This document shows, in pieces, positions 6,524 through 10,962 of a stretch of DNA of 10,962 bases. The position numbers and the translations under genes are program-made. The notes below the pieces were generated by a model, which saw nothing but the letters and a program-made list of their open reading frames with translations, did no database searches and was not told where the DNA came from. Location: NCBI GenBank assembly GCA_027489295.1, contig JAIYAA010000285.1, positions 1 through 10,962 on the forward strand, read 5' to 3'. The stretch's first letter is position 1. Each line of letters opens with the position of its first letter. This DNA is from Sphingomonadales bacterium (lineage in GTDB: Bacteria; Pseudomonadota; Alphaproteobacteria; Sphingomonadales; Sphingomonadaceae).

Positions 6524-7199
6524 GGGGGCGACCGAAGCCGATATGGTGGAAGCGCGCGGGCAGCGGCGCGTCGCCGTGCACGTCGGGCTTGCCCGGGCGC
6601 GGCACGGTGATCGACTGGGCGTGGAGCATCAGTGCAGGGCCGCCGCTGCCATAGACGGGATCGCCGACGATCGGGATACCGATGCCTTCGAGCGCATGGA
6701 CGCGGATCTGGTGGGTTCGCCCGGTCTCGGGATAGAAAGCGACCAGCGCGCGGCCGTCGTGCACCTCCATCCGCTTCCAGCGGGTGCGCGCGGACTTGCC
6801 CTTGGGATCATGGGTCATCCGCCAGCCCTCTTCGATGGTCGAGACCTTGCCCAGCGGCAGGTCGATCTCGCCGCTCTCCGTCTCGGGCACGCCGTCGAGG
6901 ATCGCGACATAGCGCTTGGTGACCTGGCCCGCCTCGAACGCCTGGCCGAAGCGCTTCATCGCCTTGGGGTTGCGCGCGAGCAGCAGGCAGCCGCTGGTAT
7001 CGCGATCGAGCCGGTGGACGGGAACGGGCAGGCGCTCGAAGCCGAAGGTCAGCTGGTCGAGCAGATCCTCCAGGCTCTCGCTGCGATCGCGCGGGCGATC
7101 GACGGGGAGGCCCGCCGGCTTGTCGATGATCAGCGCTTCGCCGTCGATGAAGAGTACCCGGTCCTTGAACATGCGCGGGATATAGCGATCGGCGCGCAT
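6516..7199 (-). CDS. RluA-family RNA pseudouridine synthase
   Basis: Converts specific uridines of rRNA and/or tRNA to pseudouridine. Family motifs are intact: ALIIDKPAGLPV (22-33), HRLDRDTSG (62-70) with catalytic Asp65, KRYVAIL (95-101), and GRTHQIRVH (160-168) followed by IVGDPVYG. There is no S4 RNA-binding domain, and the 227 residues are close to E. coli RluA (219 residues, acting on 23S rRNA and tRNA). The exact target cannot be read, so I give no symbol. The start is uncertain: the ATG at 7199 and an in-frame ATG at residue 10 (7172, MFKDRVLF) both lack a clear ribosome site, and the later one better fits how many relatives begin. It heads a trio with arfB and the methionine sulfoxide reductase, and starts about 20 bp after the terminator of wrbA. 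Confidence 0.88.
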   Translation of the reverse strand: MRADRYIPRMFKDRVLFIDGEALIIDKPAGLPVDRPRDRSESLEDLLDQLTFGFERLPVPVHRLDRDTSGCLLLARNPKAMKRFGQAFEAGQVTKRYVAILDGVPETESGEIDLPLGKVSTIEEGWRMTHDPKGKSARTRWKRMEVHDGRALVAFYPETGRTHQIRVHALEGIGIPIVGDPVYGSGGPALMLHAQSITVPRPGKPDVHGDAPLPARFHHIGFGRPHG

Positions 7200-7216
7200 T
7201 TCGCGAGCCCCGAAAC

Positions 7217-7251
7217 GAAAACGGCCGGAGCAGGGGGGATGCTCCGGCCGT
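7217..7251 (-). terminator. Rho-independent terminator of the pirin-wrbA operon
   Basis: Perfect 11-bp arms ACGGCCGGAGC (minus 7251-7241) and GCTCCGGCCGT (minus 7231-7221) enclose a 9-nt loop and run straight into TTTTCGTTT on the minus strand. It lies 43 bp after the wrbA stop. This is the most convincing intrinsic terminator in the window. Confidence 0.85.
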
Positions 7252-7293
7252 CCATGTGGACTGCGCGATACGCGACAGGCGCCGTCCGGGGGG

Positions 7294-7896
7294 TTACGCC
7301 TTCAGCTTCGCCGCCGTGCTGGCGACGCGGGCACCGAGATAGCGGGCGCCGTCGAGCTCAACCGCGCTCGGCTGGCGGCTGCCGTCGCCATCGGCGATCG
7401 TCGTCGCCCCATAAGGTGCGCCGCCCTTCACCTCGTCCACGCCGCCCTGGCCCTGGAAGCCATAGTCGAGCCCGACGATGGTCATGCCAAAGTGGAGCAG
7501 GTTGGTGAGGATCGAGAACAGCGTGGTTTCCTGGCCGCCATGCTGCGAGGCGGTCGAGGTGAACGCCGCGCCGACCTTACCGGTCAGCTGGCCCTGGAAC
7601 CAGACGCCGCCGGCCTTGTCCCAGAACGCCGCCATCTGGCTGGCGAGACGGCCGAAGCGGGTGGGCGAGCCGACGATGATGCCGTCATACTGGGCGAGCT
7701 GGCTGACGTCCTCGAGCACCGGGTGGCTCTCGTCGACGCGGAAGCCGGCGGCCTGCGCGACTTCGAACGGAGCTGTCTCGGCGACGCGGCGAACGTCGAC
7801 GGTGGCGCCGGCGCTGCGGGCGCCTTCGGCAACGGCGTCGGCCATCGTCGCGAGGTGGCCGTAGGACGAATAATAGAGAACGAGGATCTTGGTCAT
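7294..7896 (-). CDS. wrbA: NAD(P)H:quinone oxidoreductase, type IV (WrbA)
   Basis: A flavodoxin-like FMN enzyme that reduces quinones by two electrons in the cytoplasm, avoiding reactive semiquinones. The 200-residue length matches WrbA. The FMN phosphate loop is [12 protein letters not shown] (8-19). Further flavin and active-site blocks are [13 protein letters not shown] (76-88), [15 protein letters not shown] (93-107), [10 protein letters not shown] (114-123) and the [12 protein letters not shown] stretch (135-146). It starts at the ATG 7896-7894, preceded by AAGGA at 7 nt. It is the second gene of an operon with the pirin gene (55-bp gap) and ends in a strong terminator. The pairing with a pirin and a divergent LysR gene suggests a response to quinones or other electrophiles. 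Confidence 0.94.
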   Translation of the reverse strand: MTKILVLYYSSYGHLATMADAVAEGARSAGATVDVRRVAETAPFEVAQAAGFRVDESHPVLEDVSQLAQYDGIIVGSPTRFGRLASQMAAFWDKAGGVWFQGQLTGKVGAAFTSTASQHGGQETTLFSILTNLLHFGMTIVGLDYGFQGQGGVDEVKGGAPYGATTIADGDGSRQPSAVELDGARYLGARVASTAAKLKA

Positions 7897-7923
7897 GTCG
7901 CGGTCCTTGGTCTGGGAGGGAAA

Positions 7924-7944
7924 GGGGGCGGGACTGCCGCCCCC
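7924..7944 (-). repeat. GC hairpin between pirin and wrbA genes
   Basis: GGGGGCGG and CCGCCCCC (minus 7944-7937 and 7931-7924) pair perfectly over 8 bp around a 5-nt loop, followed by TTT. It sits 7 nt after the pirin stop codon and before the wrbA ribosome site. With only three T residues it is more likely a partial attenuator or a stem protecting the upstream mRNA than a full terminator. Confidence 0.5.
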
Positions 7945-7951
7945 GGGAAAC

Positions 7952-8650
7952 TCACTCGGCGTCGACGAGGACGATTTCGGCGTCTTCGATTGCGGTGATC
8001 GTCACGGTCTGGCCACCGGTCAGCGCTGCACCATCGCGGGCCTCGATGCGATCATCCGCTAGGCTGATCGACCCAACCGCCGGTACAAGATAGGCGTGGC
8101 GGCCCTCGCCCACGGTATAGGGCACGCTCTCGCCCGCCTTCAGCGTGGCGCCCAGCACACGGGCATTGGCGCGGATCGGCAGCGCATCCTTGTCTTCGGC
8201 AAAGCCCGAGGCCAGCGTGACGAAGCGGCCCGAACGATCGCCCTTGGGGAAGGGCTTGGCGCCCCAGCTCGGCTGGCCCCCGGCCTCGCGTGGGAGGATC
8301 CAGATCTGGAAGATCCGGGTCGTCTCTGGCTCGAGGTTGTATTCGGCGTGGCGCACGCCGGTGCCGGCGCTCATCACCTGCACGTCGCCCGACTCGGTGC
8401 GGCCCTTGTTGCCCATCGAGTCCTGGTGCGTGATCGCACCCTGACGGACATAGGTGATGATTTCCATGTTCTGGTGCGGATGCGGCGGGAAGCCCGAATT
8501 GGGGGCAATCTCGTCGTCATTCCATACGCGCAGCGCGCCCCAGCCCATGCGCGACGGGTCGTAATAGTCGGCGAAGCTGAAATGATGCTTGGCCTTGAGC
8601 CAGCCGTGATCGGCGCCGCCCAGGCTTTCGAAACTGCGTTTGTCGATCAT
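7952..8650 (-). CDS. Pirin-family bicupin protein (YhhW-like)
   Basis: A cytoplasmic metal-binding bicupin of 232 residues. The N-terminal pirin cupin (about 5-115) has [13 protein letters not shown] and [10 protein letters not shown]. The ligands His57, His59, His101 and Glu103 fall at the same numbers as in E. coli YhhW, whose purified form shows quercetin 2,3-dioxygenase activity in vitro. The C-terminal cupin fills about 150-232. The biological substrate of bacterial pirins is not settled. I set the start at the ATG 8650-8648, preceded by GGGAGA, rather than the longer frame to 8761, because the extension would run through the divergent promoter spacer and lacks pirin similarity. It is the first gene of the pirin-wrbA operon and is transcribed away from a LysR regulator, its probable controller. 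Confidence 0.93.
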   Translation of the reverse strand: MIDKRSFESLGGADHGWLKAKHHFSFADYYDPSRMGWGALRVWNDDEIAPNSGFPPHPHQNMEIITYVRQGAITHQDSMGNKGRTESGDVQVMSAGTGVRHAEYNLEPETTRIFQIWILPREAGGQPSWGAKPFPKGDRSGRFVTLASGFAEDKDALPIRANARVLGATLKAGESVPYTVGEGRHAYLVPAVGSISLADDRIEARDGAALTGGQTVTITAIEDAEIVLVDAE

Positions 8651-8674
8651 CGCTGATCTCCCTTGGTTGCCCCC

Positions 8675-8702
8675 AAGATAGGGCGCGGCATCTGCGCGTA
8701 AA
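8675..8702 (-). promoter_or_regulatory. Candidate promoter of the pirin-wrbA operon
   Basis: On the minus strand TTTACG (8702-8697) and TATCTT (8680-8675) are separated by 16 bp, giving a leader of about 20 nt before the pirin ATG. The -10 is reasonable and the -35 imperfect, which suits dependence on an activator. The dyads at 8705-8733 lie directly upstream. Confidence 0.42.
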
Positions 8703-8704
8703 CG

Positions 8705-8733
8705 GAAACGTTGGAAACTGATCGTTTCGTGAT
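8705..8733. promoter_or_regulatory. Candidate LysR-type operator in the divergent spacer
   Basis: GAAACG (8705-8710) and CGTTTC (8723-8728) form a perfect 6-bp dyad with a 12-bp centre. A second overlapping dyad, ATC-N7-GAT (8721-8733), has the interrupted form usual for LysR sites. Both lie just upstream of the pirin -35 and over the candidate LysR promoter, the normal arrangement for activation of the divergent operon with self-repression. Which dyad is bound cannot be told from sequence. Confidence 0.45.
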
Positions 8734-8738
8734 ATGGC
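8711..8738 (+). promoter_or_regulatory. Candidate promoter of the LysR regulator gene
   Basis: TTGGAA (8711-8716) and TATGGC (8733-8738) lie 16 bp apart, with a start of transcription near 8745 just ahead of the AGGAG ribosome site (8748-8752). Both boxes are weak. If correct, it excludes the upstream ATG at 8734 as the LysR start. Confidence 0.3.
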
Positions 8739-8760
8739 TGGGGGAGCAGGAGACGACCCA

Positions 8761-9672
8761 ATGAAACTACCCGATTTCGAGGCGTGGGCGGTGTTCGCCA
8801 GCGTGGTCGAGCATCGTTCGTTCAGCGGCGCGGCGCTGGCACTGGGGGTTTCGAAGGCGACGGTTTCCAAGGCGATCACTCGGCTGGAAGAGCGGCTGGG
8901 TACCGCGCTGTTCCACCGCACCTCGCGCCGGCTTACGCTCACCGATAGCGGCCAGCAGCTTGCCGAACACGCCCAGCGGATCCTGGAGGATGGCCAGTCG
9001 GCTGAGGAGGCGGCGTTCGAGAGCGCGAGTGCTCCGTCCGGCGTGGTGCGGCTGGCGGCGCCGCTCACCTTCGGCGCGCGGCATCTATCCGGCCTGCTTG
9101 CCGAATTCATGATCGCGCATCCGCAGATCAAGGTGGAGCTGACGCTCTCCGATGCGTTCATCGACATCGTCGGCGAGGGGATCGACGTGGCGCTGCGCAT
9201 CGCCGAGCTACCGGACAGCTCGCTGCGCGCCCGGCGGCTGGGGCCGGTGAACATCCATGTCGTCGCCGCACCCGGCTATTTCGAGCGCGCGGGGCGCCCG
9301 CAGCACCCCGCCGACCTCGCCCGCCATGCCTGCTTCGTTTACACCAACACCGCGACCCCGGGCGTCTGGCGCTTCAAGAAGGCGGGCGGCGAAGAGGCCG
9401 CGGTGCGCGTCGACGGGCCGCTGCGCACCGACAATGGCGAGGCGATGCTGCCCGCGCTGCGTGCCGGGCTGGGGATCGCGCGGCTGCCGGGCTTCCTGGT
9501 CGATGCCGAGATCGCCGCCGGCCGGCTGGAGCCGGTGCTGACCGACTGGGTGGCCGGATCGGTTGGGCTGCACCTCGTCACCCCGCCGGGCTCGCGCCGC
9601 CCGGTGCGCGTCGAGGCGCTGATCGAATTCCTTACGGAGCGGTTGCGGACTCTCTGCGTTCGGGCAGCGTGA
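8761..9672 (+). CDS. LysR-family transcriptional regulator (CrgA/DmlR-like)
   Basis: A 303-residue DNA-binding regulator. The winged helix-turn-helix fills about residues 5-62, with FSGAALALGVSKATVSKAI (21-39) as the helix-turn-helix core and FHRTSRRLTLTDSG (51-64) as the wing. The periplasmic-binding-like effector domain spans about 88-298. I chose the ATG at 8761, with AGGAG 8 nt upstream, over the in-frame ATG at 8734, which adds nine residues and overlaps the likely promoter. The gene is divergent from the pirin-wrbA operon, as LysR genes commonly are from their targets, so it probably controls that operon; the inducer is unknown. Its TGA overlaps the GTG of the next gene, so the membrane protein is co-expressed with the regulator. 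Confidence 0.92.
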   Translation: MKLPDFEAWAVFASVVEHRSFSGAALALGVSKATVSKAITRLEERLGTALFHRTSRRLTLTDSGQQLAEHAQRILEDGQSAEEAAFESASAPSGVVRLAAPLTFGARHLSGLLAEFMIAHPQIKVELTLSDAFIDIVGEGIDVALRIAELPDSSLRARRLGPVNIHVVAAPGYFERAGRPQHPADLARHACFVYTNTATPGVWRFKKAGGEEAAVRVDGPLRTDNGEAMLPALRAGLGIARLPGFLVDAEIAAGRLEPVLTDWVAGSVGLHLVTPPGSRRPVRVEALIEFLTERLRTLCVRAA

Positions 9673-10739
9673 AACGCCTCGTCCCCGATGAAGCCGATGC
9701 GCGGTTCATCCGCCGCGTCCTGATCCTGCTCACCGTCGGCGCGGTGGTGGTGGCGCTGGTGCGCGCGGCCGATCTGCTGATCCTTACCTTCGGCGCGGTG
9801 CTGGGCGCGGTGGTGATCCGCGCGATCGCCGATCGCTATGCCCAGCTTGGCATGCCGAGGCGCTGGTCGGTGGTGGGGGCGATGCTCAGCGTGCTGGCGG
9901 CGATCGCGCTGCTGATCTGGCTGTTCGCGGTGCAGTTCGGCCCGCAGGTGGAGGCGCTGGTCCGCTCGATCCCGCAGTTGGTGGTGCGGCTGAAAGAATG
10001 GGCGCAGGGCAGCCCGGTCGCCGCCAAGCTGTATGACGCGGCAGAGGCGGCGTTCGCCGGATCGCGGGTGGCGCGCGACGCGAGCGGCTTCGCGCTCGGA
10101 TCCTTCGAGCTCTTCCTCAACGCGCTGCTGCTGCTCGTCGGCGCGCTGTTCATGGCGGCGGATCCGGGCGTCTATCTGCGCGGGCTGCTGCTGCTGGTTC
10201 CCAAGGGAAACACCCGCGACGCGGTCGCCGACGCGCTGGCCGATGTCGGCACCACCCTCCGGCTGTGGCTGCGCACCCAGCTGATCCTGATGACGAGCAT
10301 GGGTCTGCTGGTGGGGCTGGGGTTGTGGCTCGCTGGCGTGCCCTCGCCCGCGGCGCTGGGCCTGCTCGCCGGGCTCAGCGAGTTCATCCCCTATGTCGGG
10401 CCTGCCGCGGCGATGCTGCCGGCGCTGGGGCTGGCTGCGACCGGCGGACCGGGGGCACTGATCGGCTGCCTGCTGGTCTTTGCCGGGGTACGGATCGTCC
10501 AGACCAACTTCCTCACGCCGTTCGTGCAGAGCCGGGTGATCTCGATCCCGCCGGCGGTCACGCTGTTCGCGATCATCGGCATCGGTTTCGTGTTCGGACT
10601 CTTTGGTCTGTTTTTTTCCGCGGCGTTGCTGGTTGTAATATTCACTTTGGTGCGAAGCCTGTATCTTCGCGAGGTTCTGGGAGAGAAAATCGAGGTTCGT
10701 CCGCACGATAACGAACCTCCGTTCCGGCCCGATGCGTAG
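9669..10739 (+). CDS. AI-2E family transporter (PerM/YhhT-type membrane protein)
   Basis: A 356-residue multi-pass inner-membrane protein. Hydrophobic segments lie at about 14-32, 35-53, 66-90, 141-163, 200-223, 226-275 (two segments) and 290-328. A soluble stretch at about 91-140 separates the third and fourth segments, typical of the family. Conserved blocks are LSEFIPYVGPAAAMLPA (226-242) and TNFLTPFVQSRVISIPPAVT (269-288). Members include E. coli TqsA, linked to autoinducer-2 export, and PerM-like proteins with other roles such as Na+/H+ antiport; the substrate here is unknown. It starts with GTG at 9669 overlapping the LysR stop (GTGA). The last 45 codons use more A/T-ending codons (TTT, ATA, GTA, CGA) than the rest and carry repeats and hairpins toward ctrA. 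Confidence 0.9.
   Translation: MKRLVPDEADARFIRRVLILLTVGAVVVALVRAADLLILTFGAVLGAVVIRAIADRYAQLGMPRRWSVVGAMLSVLAAIALLIWLFAVQFGPQVEALVRSIPQLVVRLKEWAQGSPVAAKLYDAAEAAFAGSRVARDASGFALGSFELFLNALLLLVGALFMAADPGVYLRGLLLLVPKGNTRDAVADALADVGTTLRLWLRTQLILMTSMGLLVGLGLWLAGVPSPAALGLLAGLSEFIPYVGPAAAMLPALGLAATGGPGALIGCLLVFAGVRIVQTNFLTPFVQSRVISIPPAVTLFAIIGIGFVFGLFGLFFSAALLVVIFTLVRSLYLREVLGEKIEVRPHDNEPPFRPDA
10652..10719 (+). repeat. Phased GAGGTTC heptamers and two hairpins at the end of the AI-2E gene
   Basis: GAGGTTC occurs at 10671-10677 and 10692-10698, and its inverse GAACCTC at 10713-10719; starts are exactly 21 bp apart, about two helical turns. The second and third copies form a hairpin with 9-bp arms (GAGGTTCGT, 10692-10700; ACGAACCTC, 10711-10719). 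Just before them GCGAAG (10652-10657) and CTTCGC (10665-10670) form another. No T run follows, so this is not a classic terminator. The two direct copies encode Glu-Val in frame, so part of the pattern may be coding coincidence. Confidence 0.5.
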
Positions 10740-10777
10740 ATTTCCCAAGGCTTGCGGAACCGCCCGGCTTACGAGAA

Positions 10778-10812
10778 ATTAACCTTTCGGCTTCATTGAC
10801 GCTTAGGTTAAT
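10778..10812. promoter_or_regulatory. Inverted TTAACC half-sites upstream of ctrA (candidate CtrA autoregulatory site)
   Basis: ATTAACC (10778-10784) and GGTTAAT (10806-10812) are perfect inverted 7-mers 21 bp apart, centred about 80 bp before the ctrA start. TTAACC is the known half-site form of the CtrA motif; the classical full site is TTAA-N7-TTAA, which is not present. A TTGACG (10796-10801) lies between the arms but has no good -10 partner. No GANTC methylation site is found in 10740-10873. Autoregulation is inferred from what is known of CtrA in Caulobacter. Confidence 0.5.
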
Positions 10813-10873
10813 GAACGTCCAAGCGCGTCGGGCATCGGGGCTACGGCGGGTGGTGTGGACAGGGGAACCGGCA

Positions 10874-10962
10874 ATGCGCGTGCTGCTGATCGAAGACGAG
10901 CCTAGCACAGCCAAGGCGATCGAACTGATCCTTTCGGGCGAAGGGTTCAACGTCTACACGAC
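10874..10962 (+). CDS. ctrA: Cell-cycle response regulator CtrA, N-terminal part only
   Basis: The first 29 codons of a plus-strand gene cut by the right edge. The protein begins MRVLLIEDEPSTAKAIELIL and continues to GEGFNVYT, an almost residue-for-residue match to the start of alphaproteobacterial CtrA (Caulobacter: MRVLLIEDD, then IELML, then EGFNVYTT). It is the receiver domain of an OmpR-type DNA-binding regulator that controls cell cycle, motility and, in some lineages, gene transfer. The acidic pair Glu7-Asp8 of the phosphorylation pocket is present; the phospho-acceptor Asp lies beyond the window. AGGGG 8 nt before the ATG serves as ribosome site. It has its own 134-bp upstream spacer with candidate CtrA half-sites. 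Confidence 0.9.
   Translation, partial: MRVLLIEDEPSTAKAIELILSGEGFNVYT

Noticed and set aside
5033..6610. Plus-strand open frame of 525 codons crossing the receptor start, the spacer, the reductase and arfB
   Set aside because: It crosses several unrelated minus-strand genes, has no plausible ribosome site and resembles no family.
8651..8761. N-terminal extension of the pirin frame to 8761
   Set aside because: It would cover the whole divergent promoter spacer; the ATG at 8650 has a ribosome site and fits YhhW numbering exactly.
10597..10601. GACTC as a CcrM methylation site controlling ctrA
   Set aside because: A single GANTC about 270 bp from ctrA and inside another gene is expected by chance.
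10692..10719. Hairpin as intrinsic terminator of the AI-2E gene
   Set aside because: It lies before the stop codon and has no T run after it, so I list it only as a repeat or structure of unknown role.
9339..10748. Minus-strand open frame of 469 codons opposite LysR and AI-2E genes
   Set aside because: Low-complexity Gln/Arg/Asp/His-rich translation with no motifs, antisense to two well-supported genes.

Overview
The window looks like chromosomal DNA from a sphingomonad (Sphingomonas or a close alphaproteobacterial relative). Four things point there: uniformly high GC with G/C-rich third codon positions, a large TonB-dependent receptor with an EIVVTG TonB box of the kind abundant in Sphingomonadales and Caulobacterales, a CtrA response regulator at the right edge, and short operons with ATGA/GTGA overlaps. 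I see no rRNA, tRNA, insertion sequence, phage gene, CRISPR array or attachment site.

Region 1 (1-5596, minus strand) is a glycan-use operon. Read from right to left it has a TonB-dependent outer-membrane receptor, a secreted GH89 alpha-N-acetylglucosaminidase (NAGLU family), and the start of an HGSNAT/NagX-type membrane acyltransferase that runs off the left edge. The last two overlap by ATGA. The simplest reading is import of an alpha-GlcNAc-capped glycan, periplasmic removal of GlcNAc, and membrane-level handling of the amino sugar. The operon has an AT-richer 298-bp upstream region with several dyads, and a GC hairpin between receptor and enzyme that may tune their ratio.

Region 2 (5597-7199, minus strand) is a housekeeping trio: an RluA-type pseudouridine synthase, the ribosome-rescue hydrolase ArfB, and a free methionine-(R)-sulfoxide reductase with a GAF fold. 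A strong terminator ends the preceding wrbA transcript only about 20 bp before the annotated start of the pseudouridine synthase.

Region 3 (7221-10739) is a divergent redox module. A pirin and a WrbA-type NAD(P)H:quinone oxidoreductase run leftward. A LysR regulator and an AI-2E/PerM-family membrane protein run rightward and overlap by GTGA. The 110-bp shared spacer carries promoter-like elements and dyads that suit LysR control of the pirin-wrbA side.

Region 4 (about 10596-10962, plus strand) is the approach to ctrA. The last 45 codons of the AI-2E gene change codon use and carry phased heptamer repeats and hairpins. The following 134-bp spacer holds an ATTAACC/GGTTAAT dyad resembling paired CtrA half-sites, suggesting autoregulation. 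Only the first 29 CtrA residues are in the window.

Most of the window is recognisable family biology. The least explained parts are the NAGLU-HGSNAT gene pairing, the dyads before the receptor, and the sequence just upstream of ctrA.
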